From the NCBI GenBank assembly GCA_010094045.1, contig ML986626.1:62001-126000 (forward strand): DNA of 64,000 nucleotides, written 5' to 3'. The DNA comes from Lojkania enalia. Lineage: Eukaryota > Ascomycota > Dothideomycetes > Pleosporales. Within the stretch, counting starts at the first letter, position 1; each line of letters begins with the position of its first letter. The position numbers and the translations under genes were made by a program. The notes beneath the pieces were generated by a model. It was not told where the DNA came from, did no database searches, and was given only the letters and a program-made list of their open reading frames with translations. Shown here in pieces: positions 1-10,403 of the stretch.

Positions 1-255
1 GAACATCACGGCGCTTTGAGGATGCTTCACATTTTATGATGAGCTCGAGGTTCATTTGGGAAAAGCTAAGGGGCGTCCATCGGGGAGATTCTGCATCAAG
101 CCGTGACTTCATCCTCTGTCGTAGCGCACAACCTCCTAGCCACAAACTGATACGCCAAAGTGTTCTATCGTCCAATGCCTGCGCCCGTTTTGGCCCTCAA
201 GATCCCTTTTGCTCCTTTTGATCCCGTCATAGACACGATAATCTCCATCGAGTGC
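1..255. other. Left-edge sequence without a recognisable gene
   Basis: Nothing recognisable. The stretch lies immediately 3' of the minus-strand ARPC4 stop codon and probably holds its 3' UTR. Short open frames here lack family resemblance. Confidence 0.4.
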
Positions 256-967
256 TCAGTCGAACTGTAACTATGTTAGCGCAGGAAGTAAACTGATCAA
301 CACGGACAGCATACCGGGGTTAAGAAAGACTCCGCTACAAAACGAGCTCTTGCATTTAACTTGTACATGTCAGCGTACAGCAGGTGGAAATGTACCTATG
401 TAGCTTACAAAGAGTTTCATTTCCGATATCTCCTTGTCGACCTCCTCCATAAACTGTATAATGAAGTCAACTAGCTTGTGCTTTAGCATCTCCTCGGTGT
501 GGAAGTTTGTAATCAAGAATGAGATGTCGTAACCCTATAATTGCATGAGCGACCACAAGAATAACCGCGCCCTTGGTTGAGTACCTTCACAGGCTTCCGC
601 CTTAGGATGAAAAAGGCCTCGGCTCGTTGCGTTAGGAAGCGTGTAAACTTGTGCACTAATATGTGTTCTATCTCGTCGGCCTGTTTTATCTTTATGCTAA
701 TCCGCACGCTGTTGATGCTCGGTTCAATTAGGACCTTCTCATTCTCGTTTCTCGAAACCGTCAAAGGGTTCAATAGCACCTCCGGGGAGCTAGCAGCTTC
801 GATTTCTGGGACGTTGTGCCTCTCAGAGGCCTGCGATGCAAAGTTTGACAGGGACAGGGCGGCCGTAAGTGACGAGCGGACGCATTGGAGGTATGGGCGA
901 AGTGATTGGGACTGTATGCATCAGCACTTCTCTGCTCTATGTTGGAATCAAGCGTAGTATTTACCAT
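256..967 (-). CDS. ARC19: Actin-related protein 2/3 complex subunit 4 (ARPC4, p20)
   Basis: ARPC4 is part of the core of the seven-subunit Arp2/3 complex that nucleates branched actin at endocytic patches. The model has five exons: 965-967, 585-911, 409-534, 315-359 and 256-270, giving about 171 residues against 168 in human ARPC4. The reading closely follows the family: an SLRPYL start, [27 protein letters not shown] and FFILRRKP in exon 2, then [16 protein letters not shown] and a [12 protein letters not shown] tail. Exon 1 is only the ATG; the intron begins directly after it and splices to TCC, giving MSQSLRPYL. The final small exon is the least certain: the last residues could instead be read through into a nearby stop. 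The gene is divergent from UBP6, sharing about 316 bp of upstream DNA. Confidence 0.93.
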
Positions 968-1283
968 GGTAGAGGAGACTTGTAGGCTTACAAGCCTCAG
1001 TGCGAGTATTGTAATTGATTGCAGCCCCCTCAGTATGCGACACAAATACTAGCAACGGGTAATGCTCATGGTGGGGGTCATGAGGCTGTGACTAAGTGCC
1101 AGCTTAGCGGCTTGGCTCGCCTAAGCAATGACACTCTTCGGAACGTTTCTGAAGGTTGACCATTTCACATCCATTTGCCCCACGAGCCGTCTTAAATTCT
1201 GCGCGACCCCACCAATTTCTACCGCCAACTTCTACTTCCTCTACCTTTCTCGGCTCCTCTACAGCTCCTCTGGTATTTTGATC
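968..1283. promoter_or_regulatory. Shared divergent promoter region of ARPC4 and UBP6
   Basis: This 316-bp gap separates two divergently transcribed housekeeping genes, so it must hold both promoters. A pyrimidine-rich stretch at about 1205-1275 precedes the UBP6 ATG, as is common in fungal housekeeping promoters. No clear TATA box is visible. Confidence 0.5.
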
Positions 1284-3179
1284 ATGACTTCCATCCCTGG
1301 TAAGAACCCCACGCGCCGTCGGAGTTGCCTTAGCTAATCCCCGACGTTTAGTGATTGTAAAGCATCAAGGCAAGAAACATGAAGTTGAAGTCGACCTGAA
1401 TTCCAACGGCGAAACATTCAAATATCAGTTGTTCTCCCTAACGGGCGTGGAGCCGGAACGTCAGAAGATCTTAGTCAAGGGTGGCCAGTTAAAGGATGAT
1501 GCCGATATGTCGAAGCTCGGCCTCAAGCCGAACCAGACCATCATGATGCTGGGCACTCCTTCCGGCGACACCACAAATGCTATCGAGAGGCCGAAGGAGA
1601 AGATCAAGTTTCTTGAGGACATGACGGAAGCTGAAGCCGCACAGTCAGAGGGCGCTACCCCAGCGGGTCTGCAGAATCTGGGTAACACGTGCTACATGAA
1701 CTCGACCCTTCAAACTCTGAGATCCATTCCTGAGTTGCAGGAAGAGCTACTCCGCTATTCCGCTAGGTACGCTTATCTTTGACCCATTTTATGACTATGT
1801 CTTAACAAACGAAGTCCCGCAGGACCCAGCTCAGCGAGCCAGCTCAGCCAATTTGGTCTCGGTGGCCTCGGGGCGTCTATGGACCTCACCGCATCTCTCC
1901 GCGACTTGTTCAAGCAAATGTCCGAAACTCAACAAGGTTTCCCACCTCTTATGTTCCTAAATGCCCTACGAACTGCCTTTCCCCAGTTTGCACAGAAAGC
2001 TAAGGACGGACACGGTTACGCGCAACAAGATGCGGAGGAGGCTTGGTCGCAAATCGTTTCGCAGCTTCGTCAGAAGCTCAAAATCAAGGATATTTCCGCA
2101 GAATCTGAGGAGGACAAGGCAAAGGACATATCTTTCATTGATAAATATATGTCCGGAAGGTTCGAATCTGTAATGGAATGTGATGAGCCCGCCGCTAAAG
2201 AGGGAGGAGAGAAGCCTATTCATGGCGAAGACACCTTTTTCAAGCTAAATTGCCACATCAACGCTGAGACGAACCATCTTCGAGATGGTCTAACAGCGGG
2301 CTTGCAAGAGAAGATTGAAAAACGCTCCGAGGTTTTGGGTCGCGATGCCGTGTACACGAAAACTTCGCGCATAACTCGACTGCCCAAATACCTACCTGTG
2401 CATTTTATGCGCTTCGACTGGCGGAGAACGACTGGAAAAAAGGCTAAGATCATGAGAAAGGTTACATTTCCCCAAGAGCTAGATGCCGTTGAGTTCTGTA
2501 GCGAGGATCTGAAGAAACTTCTCATTCCAATTCGAGATAAGATCCGCGATATTAGAAAAGAAGAGGAGGATGTAGAACGGGCCCGTAAACGACAGAAGCG
2601 CATACGGGCGGGCGAAGAGAACGACGTACTGCCTGCTGTCCGCTCCGACGAGCCTTTGCAGAAAAAAGCACAGAAAAAAAATGCTTCTGAAAAGGCCAAC
2701 GAGGACACAGAAATGAAAGATGTCGAATACAAAACTGAAGCCCAGATTGAGGCTGAGCGGGCTGCGTCGATACTTGCGGCAAAGAAAGAGCTCCTTGCTC
2801 TAGTGGATCCCAAACTATCCACAGATGATGGCGCTAACCATACTGGACTTTACGAGCTTCGAGGCGTTATTACGCATCAGGGCGCTACTGCCGATAGCGG
2901 ACACTATACTTCCTTTATTAAGAAGATGGGTCCTAAGGACCCAGTCACTGGCAAGAGAAAGGAAGAAGATGGCAAGTGGTGGTGGTTCAACGATGACAAA
3001 GTGTCTGAAGTTGATTCTGATCGTATCGAGACCCTGGCCGGTGGAGGTAAGTGCCCCTAAGTAGTCTACGTATGCTCTTCATTGCTGATATGATTATAGG
3101 CCAGAGCCACTCTGCCTTGATTCTGCTATATCGAGCAGTCCCCCTGGTCGCCATCGACGGGGAGGAGAAGAAGACATAG
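1284..3179 (+). CDS. UBP6: Ubiquitin carboxyl-terminal hydrolase, UBP6/USP14 type
   Basis: UBP6/USP14 is a deubiquitinase that binds the proteasome base through its N-terminal ubiquitin-like domain and trims ubiquitin from substrates. The four exons (1284-1299, 1352-1766, 1815-3046, 3100-3179) encode about 580 residues. Residues 1-75 form the ubiquitin-like domain, with a typical GxxP-Q-ILVKGGQLKDD core. The USP Cys box GLQNLGNTCYMNS carries the catalytic Cys at about residue 119, and the His box DSGHYTSF carries the catalytic His at about 507. A Lys/Glu-rich insertion lies at about 330-420. Exon 1 is only 16 nt. The second intron needs an AAG acceptor at 1814 to keep the SQFGLGGLGAS linker in frame; the nearby CAG would break the frame. 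The last exon restores the SHSALILLYR end of the USP fold. Confidence 0.95.
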
Positions 3180-3758
3180 AAGGTAGATACCCAACGAAAG
3201 GCTACGGCCTGCATACGTCCGGAATTATGAACACTCAAACATGTGGCAATGTATGATGTAGGTATTGTATAGAAGAGCATGCACTATGCCGCGGTATAGA
3301 ATAGGTACTCCTATTGAGAATTGCATTTACCGTCAAACATCATATTAAATTCTTATAATCATTATGGGGCAGTTGTATTTCTAGCTCGGGCGAGTTTGTA
3401 CATGAGGTAGGTGCATCTAGTCTGCTTGTTCTCCTTATTCATCAAGAGTCGGAATCCGTTGCTTTGGCGCACGCGCTTTTCCTGGCCGCACCTTTGATTT
3501 CGGTATATACCTAAGAATATGCAGCTACCCTGCTTACGTGAGCCAAAAATTATGCGTTTGTTGTGGAACGTTCGAAGAGCGAGAGCGTGAGGTCGCGCCA
3601 AGCATCGTGGCTCCAGGGACTTCTCATTTCCTTTTTCCATTTTGCCCCTTCTCTACCACCACAACCCCATTCGCTTTTCCATCTCAGCGCTCGCTACTCA
3701 AGCGCTGCGTACCGCATGGTTCCACCGTACTTGTTTATTCCACCACATTTTTGCCACC
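3180..3758. other. Intergenic region upstream of REC8
   Basis: No gene is seen. This holds the UBP6 3' region and the REC8 promoter. Pyrimidine-rich DNA lies at about 3625-3680, and the REC8 start has an ideal GCCACCATG context. Confidence 0.5.
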
Positions 3759-6320
3759 ATGTTCTACAGCCACGAGGGTAGGTCTTGGCTTGCAAGCCTC
3801 TGGGCTTATTGGAATGGAAAAAGTTGACGTGTTGCAGTGCTGACGTCGCGCAAATACGGCGTTGCTACGGTCTGGTAGGAGGCACGACCTTGTATGAGGA
3901 GGACGCGACTGACAACATACGGTAGGCTCGTCGCGACTCTCGGCTCCAAGTCCAACCTAAAGAAGATCAACCGGAAGGATATCCTAGACGTCGATGTACC
4001 AAAAGCATGTCAGACTATAATCGATCCTGCAGCGCCCATGGCATTGCGTTTGCAAGGTAACTTACTGTAAGCTTGACTGGTCAACATGAGGTTCCTATGT
4101 GCTTATACTCAATGCATGTCAAGATTCGGAGTGTCGCGTGTATATTCGCAACAATGTGGATACGTTCTGGCTGATGCACACAATGCGCATAGCGCCATCC
4201 ACATGATGTTGAAGGCAGTGAATAATGCAGGACTTGATCCCGAGGCTGGGAAAGCAAAGTAAGCGACTGATCATCACAGGGCATGTGCTGAAATACAGAC
4301 ACTTTTTCCTAACATTCTCGTAGGCCAGAGCAGCTCGTCCTTCAAGACGACCCTTTCTTTTTGCCCGATTATATTCTTCCCCCTCCTGAGCTTCTAGCAG
4401 ATCTCAATCTTCCAATGCTTCTTGAGACTCCTCGATCCGGTGAATCGCAGTCATTGACCCCATTCGCTTCTCAACACGATTCTAGTACGGCTGGCCCCGT
4501 GGGCGGTCTTATACTTCCTTCATCTTCACCGCGCCCCATGGGAGAGTTCAGAGTCAAGGGTGATAATGGCCCTGGGGACATTGTTGGCCCAGGTGACTTC
4601 CCGGAAGATGAAGACAATGTTGGACTCCTGGAAGAACCGGACTTTGACTTTGATGAGCATGGAAATTTTATAGAGATCACTCGCTCTGAGCCTGTTCTGT
4701 GTACGCCTACAGCCCCCTTGGGAGGCCCCATACCAAGTGATGCCGGAGCCAGTGCTAGGGTGAGGCAGGAGCATGAAGAAGGACATAGCGCTGGCATTCA
4801 GGTAAGTCTAACCCACAGCTTACACGAAACGTGGCCCCGCCAAACCCGGTTCCTGTCTCTCGATCCCTCTTATTACATCTCACTTCTCAGCGTGGCACAG
4901 CTAACACTCTCACTACTCATAGCTTCCTGGTGACGAAATGGATATTGATCTACCGATCTTCGGTGACGACATTATAGAGGGTAAAGCTTTCCCAACTATT
5001 CAACAACAGGGAGAAGCTCTTGAAAGCGCGGTGCCCTCTCCTATAGTTGCCGCGCCACTACAGCGCAAGAAGCGGACCAAGCGCATCATTCTCCCAGACA
5101 CAGCCATGGAACTCCGTAATAAAGATCTCGCCGACTGGAACGCGAACTACTTGCAGAACATGACAGAGGCAGCGCGTATCAAAAACCAGCACCGAATTGC
5201 CACTCAAGCTAAGAAGAATGCTGAATACTGGGTCTGGGGAGCGGGTGTTGGGGGCAGTCATCAGCCTCTAGGCGCTCGTGGTCCAACCCCCTTTGACAGG
5301 TTTTATGGAGACAACCTCTTCGAGCTTTTGACTGGCATCAATCGCAATGCACGTACAGGTACGAAGCGCGACCGCGATAGTGGCATCGATGAGGGTACTC
5401 AAGAAGAATCACGCCGCGTCCGTCGCAAGTCCAATAAGGAAGAAGACCAGATCGGACGGGCCGACGATGACGAAGCCATGTTCCTCCCCGCAGATGACGA
5501 AGTCGAGCTGCCACGAGAAGCACCCTCAGCGCTCGATGACCAGCATGTATTCTCCGCAATGCCATGGAATATTAGTGCATCCATTCGTGGCTCTTCAGCT
5601 GTCCCTAGAAGTGGTCGCGTGGGCGGAGCATCTTCACTGACCGGACCTCACGGATCGATTCGCTATCCCCACGGCGCGCGAGTGGTATCAGCATCTCCAC
5701 TTCATGGCCGTGGACAGCCTGGGGGCCTTGAAGCCTTGCAGCATCTGGGAGGCGATGATGGGTTCGATGGCTTTCAATTAGATGACATTGGCTTTGCTGC
5801 CGGACCACCACCTGGTTCCGATGACCTACACTCCGACCCAGTATCTATCCAGCAACAATATATTCGCATTCGCGAAGCGCTATCTGCAGAAAGCGGAAAC
5901 TTCCTGGCGTTTGTCTCCGAGAAGATTGTCGCGAAGCGTCAACAAATGCAAGCCGAATTGGGAGATGTAAATGATCCCTTGCAAGCGGACGCTGCGTCCG
6001 ACGTCGACGAAGTTCTTTTCGAGGAAATCCTATCCCCGGCAGAGAATAGCAAAATGGTCGCTGCACAGGGCTTGCTAATGGTGCTTTCCCTCGGGACCAA
6101 AGGGATGCTGGATGTACGGCAGGATGAGAGTTACGGCAAAATTGGCCTCTCACTGACGGAGGCGGCTCAGGCTGCTCAGATGATGGAAGCCGTAGGAGAA
6201 AAAGAGAGCAATGGCGATGTAGGAGGAGTAGAGGAGGCAGGACAGTTCGAAGAGGAGTTCGAGGGTGGTACTCAGGGTGCAGCTGAAGCCGAAGACGACC
6301 ATGACGAACTCTATGACTAA
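3759..6320 (+). CDS. rec8: Meiotic cohesin kleisin subunit REC8
   Basis: Rec8 is the meiosis-specific alpha-kleisin that closes the Smc1-Smc3 cohesin ring and is cut by separase at anaphase I and II. Six exons (3759-3777, 3838-3874, 3926-4066, 4124-4258, 4324-4801, 4923-6320) encode about 735 residues. The N-terminus reads MFYSHEVLTSRKYGVATVW, then VATLGSKSNLKKI and a Q-CGYVLADAHNA segment, which is the Rad21/Rec8 N-terminal domain that binds Smc3. The middle is acidic and disordered. The last 100 residues contain the winged-helix-like kleisin C-terminus (VLFEEILSPAENSKMVAAQGLLMVLSLGTKG), followed by a Glu-rich tail. The N-terminal wording and the middle region fit Rec8 better than mitotic Rad21, but assignment between the two paralogues is from recognition, not alignment. 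The start is fixed by the MFYSHE motif. Confidence 0.9.
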
Positions 6321-8613
6321 ACGGTTTATCTCAAATCCGACGACGAGGGTCTGCGGATTCACGATTTCGGGTTCTTTATTTTGTTCAGGCGTTTAATGTG
6401 TCCGAGTCTTCCTATAACAACTGCTATTTTATGGGAAAATACCCGTTTCTCATTATGGGCCGGCATAGAGCGGGATTTTTTCTCTTTTCGCTGATGCCTT
6501 ATGTATTTTATTCTGATTTGCACGGAACTCGCTTCTTATGACGGATCTTATGGTTTCTTCTGGTGTCCGGACGTATGTACGATTTCTGCAAATTTCTAGC
6601 ATGAAAGAACAAAGGAGATTCGGGTGCTTTATGATAGCTCGGGAACATGTGTATTATCAAATTAGGCATAATGGAAAAGCTTGGTTGGAGTGAACAGTTT
6701 CTACGCGCATGATATGTGAGCTGTGAAGAGATGTCTTAGGGAGGACATAGACGCGTTGTTATGAGGCCACTGTGAGATTGGTTTTAAGAGATTATGATTA
6801 AGAGATAGTTGTAACTGTTTCTAGACCATTGATTTTTTTCCATGAGAGTCTTTTAAAGTGTGATGTATGATACGAGGCCGGCTGTGAGATGAGCGTGGAG
6901 TGGGATAAATCTAGGTATGTACTCGGTAAGCTATAACTATTTGTCGACTTTTATCACTCAACCGATTTTCCTCGCTGCGGAGTAGATTGCTGATGGTGCT
7001 ATGGAAGGGGAAATTAGAGGTCGGGTTACCTAGAATTTAACAATGTTCGAGTGTTGGCTAACGTTAATACGGTGACTTCAGCATGATGAGACCCGCCGCT
7101 GGTTGTCAATTATAGTGCTCGTCCTAAAATATTCGATGGAAAATGGGCGTCGATTATCACGGTTGAATATGGACAAAATAGGCTGCCAGATGAGACATGT
7201 TTGAAGATTCTACCGGCTATGCGGATGCAACGATGTTGCTTGGATAGCACATACTCATGTCAAACGTACAATTGCATTTTTATCACCGAGGCCTGCTGTT
7301 GAAAGTACCTCGAAGTAATCCAAATGATGCTTTCAGCAGTATCTATGAGACCATGGGCAGAACCTCACTTAAGCCTTTCTATGTTATGTCCGTGAGAGCG
7401 TTAAGAGAGCCTTTGGTACGTTAGATTGGGTCACAATTTCACTGAAGTGGACAAACTGCCTGAGTCTGTGCTAAAGCGTCTTTATTGGGGGGCAATCGGT
7501 AATTCTCGAACTGGAGAGTTGTATGATCATCACTTGAGATTCGGGCTTAATGCAATACTATATATCAGCGAAATGATCGAGTTGGTAAAGTTGAGGAAAT
7601 ATATACCGAAAAAGACATCGTGCTGGAATTACGAGAAAGCAGGCTACATGCTACTACAGATCAATTAATTTTCAGGCTTTAGCAATGTATTACTAACACA
7701 GAGCCTGACCGCTCTATAGGAATGACAGTACAGAGTGCGGTGCTAGGAGCTGTCTCTGAGAGACGACTTGATGTGATTTGCAGATGTTCAGCTATATTCG
7801 AAGAAGCAGCCAAATTATTCCTTTTGATCTAGTGGGGTCTTTACTCTACTAGCTTTCTTGTTCCTCCTGCTTTCATATTTAATTCGTATATTTTGATAAA
7901 TTTGCTTCTACTAACCATTCCTATAACCAACTTTGCACGGTGTTGCTTTATTAATCTCTTTTATTATGTGTTTTATTCGTATCTTGCCTCTTATACTTTA
8001 TTATTACCTATGTCCAAGTCATATAATATGGAAACCAACTATATATATTTTTCCTATCTTTCTCAGAGTGAACTATAGACGAAATCCCGTTCTCTTGAAG
8101 AGACTATCCTAGCGTATCTTACTAAACAGAAATGCGCGTTGAAGAATGCGCGAAAAATATGACCCAAAAGGAGTAGATTTAGAGAGTCGGTCTGGAGTAG
8201 ATGAAGTGAAATAAATAACCGAAGTATAACACTCGATTGGGTGTTATGGAGGAAACTATTTTTGAGGCCTACCCCAGGGATTGAAGGGGGCGTAATAGAA
8301 TGTTTTTGGAGACCAGATATCACGTGATAATAAGGACTATTAGTAGTAGATAACCAATAACGTAGGACTGTAGGCTATACGATAGTAGTCGGAACACAAT
8401 TACCCGGAAAGGCTAGCAAGATCCTAGTTAGCCCTAAAAGCGTAGATCATGGTGGCTTAAGCATCGGTCTTGGAAGCTAGCCAAATGACGTATATATGTG
8501 GACCCTAAAACACTCACAACCACATTCCACGCTCCCTTACTACACAAACCAGGGTCACTCAAACTATAACACAAAGCATTACATTTCTCGAATATTCTGC
8601 ACATTCCGAGAAT
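6321..8613. other. AT-rich gene-free spacer
   Basis: About 2.3 kb without a supported gene. The stretch from about 6830 is AT-rich and full of stops. An 80-codon frame at 7426-7668 starts with TTG and shows no recognisable domain. From about 8085 to 8340 the composition changes, with a CACGTG-containing palindrome at about 8320 (ATCACGTGAT) of the kind often seen in fungal LTR relics; no paired LTR was found. The promoter of the next gene lies at the right end. Confidence 0.4.
8491..8498 (+). promoter_or_regulatory. Possible TATA box for the 8614 gene
   Basis: TATATATG lies about 120 bp upstream of the ATG at 8614, with a C/A-rich leader between them. The placement is plausible but rests on motif alone. 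Confidence 0.3.
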
Positions 8614-8996
8614 ATGGAGAAGGTCAAGAAAGTTCTACATATCCGCAGCAAGTCTAGGCCTGAGACGGACAACACGCTTCATGATCCTGGTATGACGCAA
8701 TACATTTCTTGAACTAAGTCAGGATAGACGTTTTAGTTTCCAGAGGCGGCTGAAAATACCGGTGGGCTTTGCTGACGATATTTTTTGCAGAGACTCGCCA
8801 AAGCATTGATGAAGAGCTTGCAGCCATGTCGCCGGCCGAGCGTGAGAAATACTTGAAAGAATTCGAGGAGGCAGAGAAAACCGGGGCGCCAAAGAAGGGA
8901 AGTTTCCTGGAGAAGCTGATTGAGAGGGGCAACAAACGGACTGAAGACCAGTTGCAGCAGGAAGCTAAAGAAAGAAATGATGGTGTTGTTCATTGA
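8614..8996 (+). CDS. Small charged protein of unknown function (93 aa)
   Basis: The two exons (8614-8689, 8791-8996) encode about 93 residues. The donor is GTATGA after ATCCTG and the acceptor is TTTTTTGCAG. I do not recognise a named family. The protein is rich in Glu, Lys and Arg, has no signal peptide or membrane segment, and should form a long helix: SIDEELAAMSPAEREKYLKEFEEAEKTG is followed by a GAPKKGSFLEKLIERGN patch. The presence of a clean intron, a TATA-like box and codon-level regularity argue for a real gene. It ends about 160 bp from the convergent bZIP gene. Function cannot be inferred. Confidence 0.65.
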
Positions 8997-9152
8997 AGGA
9001 AGAAAGGCACGTTTGGTGGAGCTTCTTTACTCAGCAGTCAGCGAAAGTAGAAATTTGTGGTGTCCGTAAAATCATTGGGTTCCCATTCTCTACAACCTAT
9101 TTCTTTGCAGTCCGTATTCCTAAAATGAAACCAAAACATCCACATGCGTCGC

Positions 9153-10403
9153 TTAGTCTACAAATTCATAATCGAACCCCCCGCGAGGAAACAAGCTTCT
9201 CGCCAACCGCGCAAAGATTTCCGTGTCGATAACGGCGCCAAACCTATTAACAATTAACCAAATTCACCGAAAAACTTATAAGTTTGAGAAAATGAATCTT
9301 ACCCATAACATTTTATATTCTTTAACATTTCTTCTGTCAGTTTCCGTAGTTGAGATATTTCGATTGAGTCGAAATCGGGATGCGAGCGGAGCTGATGCCA
9401 GGCTTGAACGGGAGTTAGCTCGTCGGTGAGCTCGAAGTTAGACGAGAGCGAAAGAAGCTTTTCAAGTCCCAGATGCGAGGTATCCCATGCAGTAGAACTT
9501 GGCGAGTTCGTGTCGACAGGCTGGCTTGGGGATTGGAATAGGAGGGGCGCTGATGCGGTAAGGATATGGCCCGTTGGGGCCGAGGGTTGATGTGGATCTC
9601 CTTGGGTGTGATGGAGGCATGGGGCTTCGAGCCTAGACTGGGGGTTAATTTTTCCGGGCATTTGGGGTCGCTCAGTTAGTACTAACGTTAAGACAAATTC
9701 CATCCCAAGATTAGTCTGATCCATATCCCTTAGGTTCAAGTTGGAGGCAGATGCTGAGATTGCTGAGATGTCTCCGGCTGATGGGGTTTGCCCGGATGCT
9801 GCTAGAGTCAATAAGGTCATGTGAAAGGATGTCGGATACCCTTACCTTGACTTTCAAAAGGCGAGGGTGGCGACGATCTTCCTCGACTTCTGAAGAATGA
9901 CAATTTACGTCGAAGGCTTTTCGAAGATTCGGGGACCGGTGGACTGCCATCGCTTTCAGACAGGTAGAACTGATTGCCAGCACCTTTTCCGAGGTCATGG
10001 ATATGCAATTGCTGTCGATTATGGGGGTTTGGCCGAACGCTAACAAGGCTCTGAGGGTTGGAAATATCTGAAGGGTGTGAAGGCAGGCTATAGTTTTGAG
10101 AGGCCTCATAAGAGATGCCGTGATGATCAAGGATTTTTTTGAGTCTTGAGATCTCGGTATACAGATTCTTGGTCTCCTGAACAATTTTTGCTTCATTGGT
10201 CCGCAATTGGAGCACCTCATTTTCAAGAGACTTGATGTATTGCTCCTTCCGCTCACGGTGTGTCCTGGCATGGCTTGTTAGTATTTCGTCTAGTAATGCA
10301 TGGATCAAGCATACCGTTGAGCGCGCCGGACTTGTTCCCTCCGTTTAAGATATTGCGCATTATCTCTAGAATCACTAGCAGATTCCTTATTCGAATCTGC
10401 CAT
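9153..10403 (-). CDS. bZIP transcription factor with fungal C-terminal regulatory domain
   Basis: The four exons (10315-10403, 9846-10264, 9303-9798, 9153-9243) encode about 364 residues. The basic region spans about residues 19-36 and is split by intron 1 (YLKRREQVRRAQR, then THRERKEQYIK). The leucine zipper follows to about residue 70. A disordered linker leads to a conserved fungal C-terminal domain: LEAPCLHH, a GHILTASAPLL stretch, and ELTPVQAWHQLRSHPDF with an EMLKNIKCYGFGAVI end. The last intron (9244-9302) must be spliced to complete that ending; unspliced, the frame stops right after KCYG. The protein should act in the nucleus; DNA target and physiological role cannot be read from sequence. 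A fungal AP-1-like (Yap) assignment is possible, but the basic region differs from classical Yap proteins. Confidence 0.88.
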
